64,000 nucleotides of DNA, taken from Caldilineaceae bacterium (GTDB taxonomy: Bacteria > Chloroflexota > Anaerolineae > Caldilineales > Caldilineaceae). The stretch is taken from assembly GCA_019637695.1 (NCBI GenBank), contig JAHBVG010000018.1, positions 1 through 64,000 on the forward strand, in the 5' to 3' direction. A model generated the notes under the pieces. It saw only the letters and a program-made list of their open reading frames with translations, ran no database searches and was not told the origin of the DNA. Of the stretch, positions 36,804 through 45,972 are shown piece after piece (position 1 is the stretch's first letter; each line of letters starts with the position of its first letter). Made by a program: the position numbers and the translations under genes.

Positions 36804-36900
36804 TAGTGCGTAGTGCGTGGTACGTAAGCGATTCTCACCTGCCACATGCAAACCTGCAAACTTTGCGCACGTCTGCCGTCTGCGGTCTGCGGTCCTCTGC
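36804..36900. repeat. mixed heptad/hexad repeats (GTAGTGC, CTGCGGT, TGCAAAC)
   Basis: Units GTAGTGCGTAGTGCGT near 36804-36820, CTGCAAAC-like units near 36845-36860 and GTCTGCGGTCTGCGGTCC near 36875-36895 lie before the glycosyltransferase gene. The same trio recurs near 53990-54030 and 54800-54860. Confidence 0.6.
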
Positions 36901-36937
36901 TCATCGTATCGGCGCATCCTCGCTTTTAGCGGAATTA

Positions 36938-36946
36938 TGCTACAAT
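36938..36946 (+). promoter_or_regulatory. extended -10 (TGCTACAAT), likely leaderless glycosyltransferase mRNA
   Basis: TGC precedes TACAAT (36941-36946), and only six bases separate it from the ATG at 36953, so transcription should start at or next to the start codon. No ribosome site precedes the ATG. Confidence 0.45.
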
Positions 36947-36952
36947 CAACCC

Positions 36953-38035
36953 ATGCATCTGATCATCCAAATTCCCTGTTATAACGAGGCGGAGACGCTG
37001 CCAGTGGTGATGGCGGATCTGCCCAAAGAATTGCCGGGCATCACACGTCTGGAGGTGCTAGTCATCGACGATGGCAGCACTGATGGGACGAGCGAGGTGG
37101 CGGCGCGGCTTGGCGTACAGCACATTGTCCGCCATCAGCACAATCGCGGGCTGGCCGTCGCCTTTCAGACAGGGTTGGACTATTGCCTGCGCGTGGGCGC
37201 GGATCTGATCGTCAACACCGATGGCGACAATCAATATCCCGGCGATCAGATCGGCGCATTGGTGCAGCCAATCTTAAGGGGCGACGCCGATATCGTGATT
37301 GGGGATCGGCAGACCAATTCGGTGATCCACTTTTCACCGCTCAAACGGATGTTGCAACAGTGGGGAAGCCGGGCGGTTAGCATGGCGTCGGGTACTCATG
37401 TCCCCGATGCAGCCAGTGGGTTCCGCGCCTTTTCACGCGAAGCAGCGCTGCGGCTGATCGTCATCACCCGCTATACTTACACGCTAGAGACCATCATCCA
37501 GGCGGGGAAGAAGGGGTTGATCGTCGCCCATGTGCCAATCCAGGTGAACGATCCACTGCGCCATTCGCGCCTGATCCGCAGCACGTGGAATTATGTGAAA
37601 CGCTCGGCGACGACGATCCTGCGCCTCTATGCTTTCTACGAACCACTACGCACCTTTTCGATGTTGGCGATCCCCTTCTTGCTCAGCGGGATCTTCCTAT
37701 TGGGTCGCTTTGGGGTTGTCTACCTCTACAGTCTGATCGAGGGCGGGCGGGCGGATCGCTTTGTGCAGTCGGTGACGATTGGCAGCACGTTGCTGACCGT
37801 GGGCTTTTTGATTTTCCTCTTTGGCGTGCTGGCGGATATTAGCTCCACACAACGCTCGCTGATGGAAGAGATCCTCTACCGCCAGCGCAAACAGGAATTG
37901 GATGATCTGGCGAGCGAGCGCAAAGCCCAAGAGCGCGAAGAGGCGCGCAACGGGCATAAAACGGAGCGGGCGGTGATCAACCATTCGCAAGCAGTCAAAG
38001 TGTCAAGTTCTGAGATTGAGAGATTGGGCGATTAA
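36953..38035 (+). CDS. family 2 glycosyltransferase (dolichyl-phosphate-mannose-synthase-like)
   Basis: The start MHLIIQIPCYNEAETLPVVM is the standard GT2 N-terminus; the in-frame region upstream is repeat sequence. The 360-aa protein has VLVIDDGSTDGTSEVA, the acceptor-loop RHQHNRGLAVAFQTGLDYCL, the DxD motif in VNTDGDNQYPGDQI and SGFRAFSREAALRL. Two C-terminal membrane helices (PFLLSGIFLLGRFGVVYLY and LLTVGFLIFLFGVLADI) follow, then a charged tail. It likely moves a sugar from a nucleotide donor to a lipid carrier. The last few residues (EIERLGD) are encoded by a heptad-like sequence that also forms the downstream hairpin. Confidence 0.92.
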   Translation: MHLIIQIPCYNEAETLPVVMADLPKELPGITRLEVLVIDDGSTDGTSEVAARLGVQHIVRHQHNRGLAVAFQTGLDYCLRVGADLIVNTDGDNQYPGDQIGALVQPILRGDADIVIGDRQTNSVIHFSPLKRMLQQWGSRAVSMASGTHVPDAASGFRAFSREAALRLIVITRYTYTLETIIQAGKKGLIVAHVPIQVNDPLRHSRLIRSTWNYVKRSATTILRLYAFYEPLRTFSMLAIPFLLSGIFLLGRFGVVYLYSLIEGGRADRFVQSVTIGSTLLTVGFLIFLFGVLADISSTQRSLMEEILYRQRKQELDDLASERKAQEREEARNGHKTERAVINHSQAVKVSSSEIERLGD

Positions 38036-38058
38036 ACTAGTCGTTCAATCGCCCAATC
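38022..38058 (+). terminator. hairpin overlapping the glycosyltransferase stop
   Basis: GATTGGGCGATT (38022-38033) pairs with AATCGCCCAATC (38047-38058) over a 13-nt loop; the stem spans the stop codon. There is no long T run. Confidence 0.45.
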
Positions 38059-38101
38059 AGTTAATCGCATAGTCTGGTAACAATTTAATAACGTTGACTG
38101 A

Positions 38102-38686
38102 TCACTGCCTTCCATCCACCCCTAATTCGCTGGCGATGGATTGCATGGCCTCCAACACGCGAGCCACATGTTCATCAAATGGCTCACCCAGTTCCTCAAT
38201 AAAGAGCATATTTTCCTTGCGGTCGATGGCTGCGGTAAAGGCTTTGTCCTTCCACTTCTTTTTCACCGAACTCACCTGAACTTCACGCAGATCCTTACTG
38301 GGGCGCACATAAGCGCAGGCCTGGATCAGACCGGTCAACTCGTCGCAGGCCAGCAGCGCCTTGTCGAGTTTACTTTCGCGCGGCACGTTCAGGAAGGTGG
38401 CGTGCGCTTCAACCGCATGGATCAACTCGGCGGGATAGTCGCGCTCGCGGAAGAGGCGCAACTCGGTACGAGGATGGCCGTTGATCTGATCGTCCATGTC
38501 GGGATGGCGTTCATAGTCGAGATCGTGGAGCAGGCCGGTGATCCCCCACAGATCCTCATCTTCGCCGTAATAGCGAGCGTAGCTGCGTAAAGCAGCCTCC
38601 ACAGCCAGCATATGACGGCGTAAACTCTCTGATTCGACCCATTCACAGAGCAGGGTGTAGGCTTCTTTACGGTTTGGTAAGGGCAT
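38102..38686 (-). CDS. HD-domain phosphohydrolase
   Basis: The 194-aa protein shows HD-superfamily residues: LRRHMLAVEAALRSYARYYG, the HD pair in GLLHDLDYERHPD, then HPRTELRLF, LIHAVEAHATFLNVPRESKL and a distal Asp in ALLACDELTGLI. This layout matches YedJ-like/HDIG hydrolases that use divalent metal on phosphate esters. Substrate is unknown. It faces the glycosyltransferase gene across a 66-bp gap. Confidence 0.88.
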   Translation of the reverse strand: MPLPNRKEAYTLLCEWVESESLRRHMLAVEAALRSYARYYGEDEDLWGITGLLHDLDYERHPDMDDQINGHPRTELRLFRERDYPAELIHAVEAHATFLNVPRESKLDKALLACDELTGLIQACAYVRPSKDLREVQVSSVKKKWKDKAFTAAIDRKENMLFIEELGEPFDEHVARVLEAMQSIASELGVDGRQ

Positions 38687-38720
38687 GATGGTTTCACTTT
38701 CTAGCGAAATGTGGATGCCT

Positions 38721-38795
38721 ATTGCGTAGTGCGTAGTGCGTGTCCTGATCCCCAGTCACGCATCCCCAGTCCCCAGTCACAAATCTCTAATCCCC
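38721..38795. repeat. heptad repeats (GTAGTGC then CCCCAGT arrays)
   Basis: GCGTAGTGCGTAGTGCGTG is followed by TCCCCAGTCACGCATCCCCA and CCCAGTCACAAATCTCTAAT units. The right part encodes the last residues of the next minus-strand gene (its stop is at 38787). Confidence 0.65.
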
Positions 38796-39827
38796 GATCT
38801 TCAAATCTGAGCGCTGGGTCTGGGCGCGCGGACGGCGAAACCAGCCATTGCGCCAGGCCAGATAGATCCCGGCAACGATCAGGGCAAGATCGCGGGTGCG
38901 CATAAGCAGGCTCAGTCCGATCCCCACGGCTGGATCCTGGCCGAGCAGGATCAGGGTGAAGACCTGGCTTGCTTCCAGTGTACCCAGTCCGCCCGGCATG
39001 GGCAAAAGGAAGGCCAGCCGCGCGGCGACAAGCAGGGCGATGACTTCGACAAAGGAGAGGTTCATATGTAGGATCTGGGTGACCAGCCAATACTCGCCCA
39101 TGACGATTAGCCAGTTAATCGTCGATGCGCCCAGCGCCGCTATTAGCGCCAGCGGACGACGGCGGATCAGATGATAGATCTCCTCTTCGGCGCTGTTGAT
39201 AGCGCTGATCAGCCATAGATGCATCCATTTCTGCCATGTCGAAGGCAGGACCGTACCCACCCTTGCCAATCCCCTTGAGATAGGATGGCCGCCGCGCCAA
39301 AGAAGGATCAGCACCCCACTGGGAATGAACAGTAGCAGCAGCGTCAGCAAGGGGGCTGTCCAACCGAGCAGCGGGCCAAAGATCCCTTGAGAGAGAATGA
39401 AGAGCGTACCCAGGATAAGGAAGCCGAAATTGGTGAAGAGTTCCAACGTCTTTTCCAGGGTGACGCTGGCGATGGCTTTGGGCAGCGGTACACCATCCTG
39501 CACGAGCAAATGGACCTGCGTCGGTTCGCCGCCAAATTGCGGTCCGGGCGTCAACTGGCTGACAGTTGCGCCGATCAGCCGGAATTCCGCCACCCGCCCA
39601 TAGGGGATGTGCTGTCCCAATCCGCGCAGGATGATCCACCAACGGCTGGCTAACAGCAGGGCGATCCCTCCATTTAAGACGAGTAGCCCCATCACCTGCA
39701 ATGGGTCCATGCGTTTCAGCACAGCCCAGACATTGGCGAGGGAGAGATCGCGAAAAGTAAAGTAGAGCAGAATCAACAAGAGGAGGCCAAAGACGACCTC
39801 GATCGCGCGGATGGATGGTTTTTTCAC
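38787..39827 (-). CDS. lysylphosphatidylglycerol synthase TM region/UPF0104-family flippase-like membrane protein
   Basis: Translation starts at GTG 39827, overlapping the upstream stop in GTGA; the longer frame is a shadow of the upstream gene. The 346-aa protein has about eight membrane helices and family motifs LKRMDPLQVMGLLVLNGGIA, SRWWIILRGLGQHIPYGRVA, QLTPGPQFGGEPTQVHLLVQ and FLLPMPGGLGTLEASQV. The GG.(E/P).(R/Q) stretch after helix 3 is typical of this family, which includes MprF-like flippases and glycan export proteins. Coupling to the CDP-alcohol phosphatidyltransferase suggests it handles a lipid made by that enzyme. Confidence 0.88.
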   Translation of the reverse strand: MKKPSIRAIEVVFGLLLLILLYFTFRDLSLANVWAVLKRMDPLQVMGLLVLNGGIALLLASRWWIILRGLGQHIPYGRVAEFRLIGATVSQLTPGPQFGGEPTQVHLLVQDGVPLPKAIASVTLEKTLELFTNFGFLILGTLFILSQGIFGPLLGWTAPLLTLLLLFIPSGVLILLWRGGHPISRGLARVGTVLPSTWQKWMHLWLISAINSAEEEIYHLIRRRPLALIAALGASTINWLIVMGEYWLVTQILHMNLSFVEVIALLVAARLAFLLPMPGGLGTLEASQVFTLILLGQDPAVGIGLSLLMRTRDLALIVAGIYLAWRNGWFRRPRAQTQRSDLKIGD

Positions 39828-41068
39828 GAAGCAGGTTCCGAATTGGCGTGAGTTTGTGCGCGCTGGCCTGTGCGGTGGCGGAAAATGTACTCTTCTGGCG
39901 TCCACAGTGCAAAGCGTCCACTGCCGAGCAGCACGAGGGAAATGGCAACGGCAAATAGGAGGCCGTTTTCGAGTATAACCGTGCGCGCCAGGAAATCGGT
40001 GATGGCGACGGCAATGAGCCCAATCCCTGCCAGGCGTGTAGCGATCCCGAAGAGTGCAGCCAGCGCCGCCACACCGCCTACGCCAATCAAAATCGCCATG
40101 AGGATTGGTCCAGCGATCCCCAGGTTGACCAATAAGATCCGCCAGGGGCCGGGATCGGCGATGGCTTGTCGGACAATCCACATGCCCAGGATCACTGCGC
40201 CGATCCGCAACACGGGCGGCAGCCAGCCAAAGAGGAAGCCAGTACTCAACCGATGCACGCGCTGGTAGCCATCGGACGCCGGGTCGAGCGCGCCGGTCAC
40301 CACCAGCCAATCACGCAGAAAGCTCAACACAATCGGCATCCCAAAGAGGAAGGCGGCGATGCTGGTGGCGGGTGGGGCGAAGACCGGCCAAAGTAGAAAC
40401 ATCATAAAGCCCATGTGGACGCCAGCCACGATACGCCGATTGGAGCTGGGGGTCATGGGGTATTCGGGCAACCCGCGATCCTTGCGCAGACGCAACCCCA
40501 GAACAAAGAGCGGACGGGCCACGCCGATCAAGAGGTAGACGAAGGGCAGTTGACCATACTGAACCGCTAACGCCACACTGATCAATATGCCCAACCCGTC
40601 AAACTCCATATCCAAAACTTCGCCGAGAAGGGTGCTGTGGTTGGTGATGCGGGCGAGATAGCCATCAAAAAAGTCGGCCAGGCAGGCGAACGAGTAGAGG
40701 ATGGCGGGCGCCCAATCCAGCCAGCCGCCGGGGCGAGGAGCGAAGAGGAAGCCGGCCATCAGCGCGTAGGCCAATCCGCGCAGGATGGTGAGTACGTTAC
40801 CGATCCCCAAGGTGGGCAACAGCGAGACCTCCCCTTGGCGATGATTTTTGCGCAGATTGCGGCGGATCAGCCAAAGCTCAACGCCGATCACAAGCGCAGC
40901 CAGGATCAGCCACTGATTGGCAGGCGCTGATATTTGCTGTTGTGTCTTTGTTTGACCATAGAGAAACCAGTAACAAAAGACAATGACAGCACTTTCGACC
41001 ACCAGAAAAAGCCACCATGTAGCCTGCAAGCGTGTCAATGGCTGTATTTGGGGAAGGCGGTTGGCCAT
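39824..41068 (-). CDS. CDP-alcohol phosphatidyltransferase-family membrane enzyme
   Basis: The 414-aa protein carries the full family motif in ADFFDGYLAR followed eight residues later by GEVLDMEFDG (D-x2-D-G-x2-A-R-x8-G-x3-D-x3-D). The enzyme swaps CMP on a CDP-alcohol for another alcohol in the membrane, as in phospholipid synthesis. Two extra helices precede the domain, and about 190 further residues with four or more helices follow it; the last part (LFAVAISLVLLGSGRFALWT) is DoxX-like. It is longer than the usual 180-250 aa, so a fusion is likely. Its stop overlaps the start of the flippase-like gene. Confidence 0.88.
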   Translation of the reverse strand: MANRLPQIQPLTRLQATWWLFLVVESAVIVFCYWFLYGQTKTQQQISAPANQWLILAALVIGVELWLIRRNLRKNHRQGEVSLLPTLGIGNVLTILRGLAYALMAGFLFAPRPGGWLDWAPAILYSFACLADFFDGYLARITNHSTLLGEVLDMEFDGLGILISVALAVQYGQLPFVYLLIGVARPLFVLGLRLRKDRGLPEYPMTPSSNRRIVAGVHMGFMMFLLWPVFAPPATSIAAFLFGMPIVLSFLRDWLVVTGALDPASDGYQRVHRLSTGFLFGWLPPVLRIGAVILGMWIVRQAIADPGPWRILLVNLGIAGPILMAILIGVGGVAALAALFGIATRLAGIGLIAVAITDFLARTVILENGLLFAVAISLVLLGSGRFALWTPEEYIFRHRTGQRAQTHANSEPAS

Positions 41069-41232
41069 CGATCCAATCTCCCCACCAAAAAGGTTGAATA
41101 GGGTAGAAGTCAGGCGGACACAGCATTCATCCAGGCGCTACAGGGGAAGAGCGCCAATTTGAATCGTCATATTATAGATCTCACAGACAGGCATAGAAAA
41201 TCTGGGGATTGGGGATTGGTTTCCCTACCTTG
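41069..41232. other. intergenic gap with short heptad repeat
   Basis: The only recognisable item in this 164-bp gap is GGGGATTGGGGATTGG near 41205-41220. Confidence 0.4.
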
Positions 41233-42468
41233 TCACCTTCCTCCCAGTCGCCACGCGTCGCGGAGATAGACCAGCCGTCCGCCCACCAGCGTAGCGACAA
41301 TGTCGAGGTTGCGATCCAAAAGGACGAGATCGGCGCGATAGCCGGGGGCGATAGTCCCTAATTCATCATCTAAACCGAGCGACCGGGCTGCGGAACGGCT
41401 GGAGACCGGCCATCCGTGGGCCAGGGACCAATCGGCTGCCTGTAAAAAATTGCGCAGGGCCAGATCCATCGTCACAATCGAGCCGGCCAGCGTGCCATCG
41501 GCCAGACGACACGCCCCATCCCGAACCGTTACCGGTTGCCCGCCCAATTCGGTTGCTCCTTCGGGCAGACCTGCGGCGCGGATGGCGTCGGTGATCAGCA
41601 GCGTGCGATCCGGTCCTTTGCAGCGGGCGAGGATCGCCATCGCCGCCGGGTGGACGTGAATGTTGTCGGGGATGATCTGCGCGTAGATGGCGTCGTTGCT
41701 GAGCGTCGCCCCCACCATCCCCGGCTGACGGTGATGCAGCCCGGTCATGGCGTTGAACGTATGGGTGGCCTGGCCCGCTCCACGGCGGATGGCGTCGGTC
41801 GCCTGCTCATACGTGGCGGCGGTGTGGCCGAGGATAACGATGATCCCTCTGGCGCGTGCGCGCTCTATCAAGATATCCGCGCCGGGCCGTTCCGGCGCCA
41901 GAGTGATGAGCCGAACGGGACCGGCGGCGATCAATTCGTCGAACTCAGCCAAATTGGGATCGCGCACATACGCTTTCTTCTGCGCGCCGGGGAATTCGGG
42001 GCTGAGGTAAGGGCCTTCTAAATGGACGCCGAGCAGGCGTGCGCCGGGCAGTGGATCCTCAATGACTGTGGCAGCGTTCTGCACTGCCGCCAGTGTCGCC
42101 GCGTGCGAAGCCGTCATGGTGGTGGCGTAGAAACCAGTAACGCCATGTCGCGCCAAGAAGCGGCTCATGGCGTGCAGCGCATCGGGGGTGGCATCCATGG
42201 TATCGAAGCCATTGCTTCCGTGAATGTGAACATCAATGAAGCCGGGCAAGACCGTACACCCAGAGGCGTCAAGCTGTAATTGATCCTCCTCAATTGGCGG
42301 TGTGCTGTCGGCGGGGGTGATCTCCTCGATCCAGCCATCTTCTGAGAAAACAAGGTTGCCCGCCTGGAATTCAGATGCATACGTGGTCGCAACCTCGGTG
42401 AAGGGGAAGCGACCGCTGTCGATGCGATGGATGAGCAGATTTCGCTCTGGAGAGTCATTTGCTGTCAT
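41233..42468 (-). CDS. nagA: N-acetylglucosamine-6-phosphate deacetylase NagA
   Basis: The 411-aa amidohydrolase has GCTVLPGFIDVHIHGSNGFD with the first metal-binding HxH, GVHLEGPYLSPEFPGAQKKA with the metal-binding Glu, VILGHTAATYEQA, ATHTFNAMTGLHHRQPGMVG and LITDAIRAAGLPEG with the catalytic Asp. It removes acetate from GlcNAc-6-phosphate in amino-sugar use and cell-wall recycling. Its ATG overlaps the stop of the receiver-kinase gene (ATGA), so translation of the two is coupled. Confidence 0.96.
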   Translation of the reverse strand: MTANDSPERNLLIHRIDSGRFPFTEVATTYASEFQAGNLVFSEDGWIEEITPADSTPPIEEDQLQLDASGCTVLPGFIDVHIHGSNGFDTMDATPDALHAMSRFLARHGVTGFYATTMTASHAATLAAVQNAATVIEDPLPGARLLGVHLEGPYLSPEFPGAQKKAYVRDPNLAEFDELIAAGPVRLITLAPERPGADILIERARARGIIVILGHTAATYEQATDAIRRGAGQATHTFNAMTGLHHRQPGMVGATLSNDAIYAQIIPDNIHVHPAAMAILARCKGPDRTLLITDAIRAAGLPEGATELGGQPVTVRDGACRLADGTLAGSIVTMDLALRNFLQAADWSLAHGWPVSSRSAARSLGLDDELGTIAPGYRADLVLLDRNLDIVATLVGGRLVYLRDAWRLGGR

Positions 42469-43598
42469 TCTGGATCTGCCGTTTCGTTACTCAAGGGTCG
42501 GGGTAACCAGAGGGTGAATTTGCTGCCTTGCCCTTCCTGGCTTTCAATTTCTAAATAGCCGCCGTGCAGCCGTGCAACGTGTTGGATCAACGCCAGACTG
42601 AGGCCAGCGCCAGGTACTGTTCGATCGTTGCGCTGAATCTGCTCAAATGGGCGTTGTAAATGCGCCAACATGGTGGGCGAGATTCCTCTGCCTTCATCCT
42701 CTACCTGTAACCCGATGTAGTTGTCAGAAGTGACAACCGAAAGCCAAATCATTTTCGACTGCGGGCGACGATATTGGATCGAATTCTCTAGCATGTGGAT
42801 GAGCGCTTTGTACAGATAGCCAAAGTCGCCGACAACTATATCCTGTCTGGGCGCAGGGTTGACGATGAGTTCCAGTGCGGCGTCAGTTGCAGCGTTCGCC
42901 ATATGATTGGCGGCATTGGTCAACATCTGCTGCGCCGACAGTTGTTCCTCGCGGCCGGGCAGATTTTGCCGGTATTGGATGTCCGCCAGCAAGAGGAACT
43001 TTTCCACCAGGTCCTGGAGTCGATGGCCGCCTTCAAGAATGGCATGGGTTGAGAGTTTGAGCGTCTCCAGATCGATCTGCTCGTCTGCAACTTCGGCCAA
43101 ATATTCGGCATAACCCAGAATAAAAGTAAGGGGGGTGCGAAATTCATGTTGGAGTGTGCGCACAATCTGATTGCGCAGTAAATCCATCTGCGTTTGGGTC
43201 TCGGCGGCGAGGTTGCGTGAACGGCGCAGTACGTTTTCCACGGCGAGGGTTAGATCCTCTGGATCAACCGGCTTAACCAGATAATCCTCAATGCCGATGG
43301 TTTTGGCCTGCCGCCTGTCATCTTCTGATGAGCGCGCCGTGAGGAAGATGAAAGGCAGTGTGCGCAGCCGTTCATCCGCGCGAGTGTGGCGCAGTAAGGC
43401 GTAGCCATCCATTTGGGGCATCATAATGTCGCAGAGGATGACATCTGGGCGCTCTGTTTGAAGGTAGTCGAGTGCTTCCCGGCCGTTGCTGGCTGAATGG
43501 ACTCGATAGTTGTTTAGCTCCAGAATATCGCAGATAGCGCTATTCATGGCTGGGTTGTCTTCGACTACCAGAACTAGACCATCAGAAGTACTGCCCAC
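42465..43598 (-). CDS. response regulator/histidine kinase hybrid (REC-HisKA-HATPase)
   Basis: GTG 43598 is chosen because GGAGG lies 8 nt upstream; a TTG further out has none. The 377-aa protein has an N-terminal receiver domain (LVLVVEDNPAMN, phospho-acceptor Asp in VILCDIMMPQMDGYALL, Lys in YLVKPVDPED), a HisKA helix with phosphoacceptor His in LQHEFRTPLTFILGYAEYL, and a HATPase domain (HMLENSIQYRRPQS, QVEDEGRGISP, GAGLSLALIQHVARLHGG). It has no membrane helix. It follows the GAF kinase by 70 bp and probably acts in the same relay; no DNA-binding output is present. Confidence 0.93.
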   Translation of the reverse strand: MGSTSDGLVLVVEDNPAMNSAICDILELNNYRVHSASNGREALDYLQTERPDVILCDIMMPQMDGYALLRHTRADERLRTLPFIFLTARSSEDDRRQAKTIGIEDYLVKPVDPEDLTLAVENVLRRSRNLAAETQTQMDLLRNQIVRTLQHEFRTPLTFILGYAEYLAEVADEQIDLETLKLSTHAILEGGHRLQDLVEKFLLLADIQYRQNLPGREEQLSAQQMLTNAANHMANAATDAALELIVNPAPRQDIVVGDFGYLYKALIHMLENSIQYRRPQSKMIWLSVVTSDNYIGLQVEDEGRGISPTMLAHLQRPFEQIQRNDRTVPGAGLSLALIQHVARLHGGYLEIESQEGQGSKFTLWLPRPLSNETADPE

Positions 43599-43668
43599 AG
43601 TGGCAACCTCCAATTCATCATGTGGATGTTTGTCTGCATCTGCTTATCGCAATATTATCAGCAAATAG

Positions 43669-45945
43669 CTAAGTCCGGGCTGTAGAATCCGGTAGCCAGA
43701 TGGTAAATGTGCTGCCGAACCCCTTCTTGCTGTTCGCTCGGATCTCTCCTCTGTGTAGATCGACGATTTCCTTAACAATACTTAACCCAAGCCCTGTGCC
43801 TGGGATCCCCATATTGGTCACGTGAGTACTACGATAAAACCGTTCAAACAGGTGCTTCAGATCAGCGGAATCGATCCCAATTCCTGTATCCTGGATGGAA
43901 ATTTCAATGCCATCGTTCTGTGCCGGATGGACGGAGAGGGTTACAGATCCGCCGTTCAAGGTGTAGTTGATGGCGTTACTGAGCAGATTCGTTACAACTT
44001 GAATGATCTGGTTGCGGTTCGCCGAAAGTGTCAAGGGTTGGGATGGTGGCTGATAGGAGAGCGAGATCCCTTTGTTCACCGCCTGTAATAGATAGTTCTG
44101 GTAGACTTCTGTCAAAAGCTGGCCGATGTCAAACGCGGTTACTTCAAATATTTCCTGTTCGCGAGCCTGGTTGAGCCGCGACAGATCCAGAATGGCCTCA
44201 ATCAGCGTGTTGAGCCGCAGAATCTCACTTTCCAAGATGGCGAGATATTGCTCACGTTTCTCGCTGCGCCCTCGCTGTAACAGATCCACATAGAAGCGGA
44301 TGTTGGTGAGTGGAGTCCGCAGTTCGTGGCTGACATTGGCTACAAAGTCCGATTTAAGCCGATCTAACTCTTTAAGCCGTTCGTTGGCCTCGGCTAATTC
44401 CTGGGTACGGCTGCGCACCCTCTGCTCCATTGTCTCCATCAGGCTGCAACGGTGGAGCGCCGTCCCGATAATTTCGGCCATCGTCGTCAGCAGCTTTAGA
44501 TCATCCCGGGTATACTGTGAATTTGTACCCACATAATAGAGGCCAATAACGCCCGTTACCTGTGTCCCGATATGAACGGGTGCATAGAGGGCCGAAACCA
44601 ATTGATATGGGGTATCCCTCCAAAGATCCGCCGGGGTACGCATCAGCGATTCTAACAAACCAATGCCAGAAAGATAGGGCTGCCCCGTTGCGTAAACATG
44701 GCCGAAGATAGAATCCTCGCCGTAGCGCTCTCTGTCCCATCTGGAAAGGGGCTGCCCCACCTCGGCAACCATTTCTAGAAAACCGGGCTGGCTAGCTGGC
44801 GCACAGAACCGGGCGGAACTGCCTTGAAAGGTGAAAAGAATGTGTTCTAACGCCGCCTTAATGATCTCTACGCTGGTTCCTAGCGGACGCAACGCCAGGG
44901 TGAAGTGATTGAGATTGTCCTTCTCTTGAATGCGACGTTGTGTCTGTGTAAAGAGTAAATTCTTTTCGACTGCCATTGCAATAACATCAACTACCTGTGC
45001 AAATCCTCCCAAGTTATCGATCCGCTGGGGCAATGACGAGCGCCAGAGCAATTGGATCGAACCGCGAATGCGTTTGGTCAACGCCAGTGGCCAGATGATC
45101 CGCTCTTGATACCCTTCGGAAACGTATGTCGCCTCCACGCCAAATGCCTGCTCTTGTTGCAAGTCCCTGGTGTGGTGGATCTGACCTGCAAGGAGGGTCG
45201 CAGTCGCTGCGCTCTCTACCTGCGAGTAGCGGGTGTGCGAGAGTGCCGCCTCCTCTGTTTCGCTCAGACTGTGGCGCGCGACCGTAACAGATTGATCATC
45301 TTCTTCAAAGATCGCCAGTTCGATAGCATCACAATCGGTCAATTTGTGGAGACCTTCCCCAATCGCCGGCAAGATCTCGGCGACAGATGAGGTGGTATTT
45401 AACTGACGCAAGATCTGATAGAGCATCTCCAGATTGCGCTTCTCGACAGAAAGGGTATGGGCCATTTCTGTCTTTTCGATGGTATGCGCCGCCTGATTGA
45501 TGAAGGTCTGCGCCAAACGGGCGTCTTGCTCACTAAATGCGCCCACACGATCGCTGACGAAGGTGATGACGCCTTGCACCATCCTGTTAACGATAAGTGG
45601 GATAGCCATCCATCCATGAATGACAAGTTGGAGCGAAAAATAGCGGAAGCGCGGTTCATCGTGGACATCTTGCAACACAACCGGCTTCTTCGTGCGCACA
45701 ATCTCCTGATAGAGCGGCATCTCGGCGATTGGATAGGTGAATCCTACGCCTAAGGTCGTATGATGGCGGATGGCAATCACCCGCAGATGTCCATCTTCTT
45801 CTTGGAAGACGCTGGCCGCCTTGTACTCAATGAATGACTCAAGATCGCACAAGATGCGATTGAAAATGGCGGTCAGCTCATCAGGCTTCTGCGGTTGCGT
45901 GAACGGTTGGCTCGCAGATTCAGCGTCGATTGATTCGCTACACAT
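43669..45945 (-). CDS. multi-GAF sensor histidine kinase
   Basis: The 758-aa soluble kinase has three GAF-like domains (about 20-170, 185-340 and 350-510; for instance YPIAEMPLYQEIVRTKKPVV, GWMAIPLIVNRMVQGVITFV, QLVSALYAPVHIGTQVTGVI), a short coil, a HisKA domain (DRLKSDFVANVSHELRTPLT) and a HATPase domain (IQDTGIGIDSADLKHLFERF, GTGLGLSIVKEIVDLHRGEI). GAF domains bind small ligands, haem or bilins; no chromophore Cys stands out. It starts 27 bp after the glgB stop and precedes a receiver-kinase hybrid, so it is probably in the glycogen operon. Confidence 0.95.
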   Translation of the reverse strand: MCSESIDAESASQPFTQPQKPDELTAIFNRILCDLESFIEYKAASVFQEEDGHLRVIAIRHHTTLGVGFTYPIAEMPLYQEIVRTKKPVVLQDVHDEPRFRYFSLQLVIHGWMAIPLIVNRMVQGVITFVSDRVGAFSEQDARLAQTFINQAAHTIEKTEMAHTLSVEKRNLEMLYQILRQLNTTSSVAEILPAIGEGLHKLTDCDAIELAIFEEDDQSVTVARHSLSETEEAALSHTRYSQVESAATATLLAGQIHHTRDLQQEQAFGVEATYVSEGYQERIIWPLALTKRIRGSIQLLWRSSLPQRIDNLGGFAQVVDVIAMAVEKNLLFTQTQRRIQEKDNLNHFTLALRPLGTSVEIIKAALEHILFTFQGSSARFCAPASQPGFLEMVAEVGQPLSRWDRERYGEDSIFGHVYATGQPYLSGIGLLESLMRTPADLWRDTPYQLVSALYAPVHIGTQVTGVIGLYYVGTNSQYTRDDLKLLTTMAEIIGTALHRCSLMETMEQRVRSRTQELAEANERLKELDRLKSDFVANVSHELRTPLTNIRFYVDLLQRGRSEKREQYLAILESEILRLNTLIEAILDLSRLNQAREQEIFEVTAFDIGQLLTEVYQNYLLQAVNKGISLSYQPPSQPLTLSANRNQIIQVVTNLLSNAINYTLNGGSVTLSVHPAQNDGIEISIQDTGIGIDSADLKHLFERFYRSTHVTNMGIPGTGLGLSIVKEIVDLHRGEIRANSKKGFGSTFTIWLPDSTART

Positions 45946-45972
45946 AGATTTTCACCACACACCTACCTGCGA

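Noticed and set aside
38721..38795. Possible CRISPR array
   Set aside because: Units are 7 bp in tandem with no spacers of constant length and no cas genes in the window.
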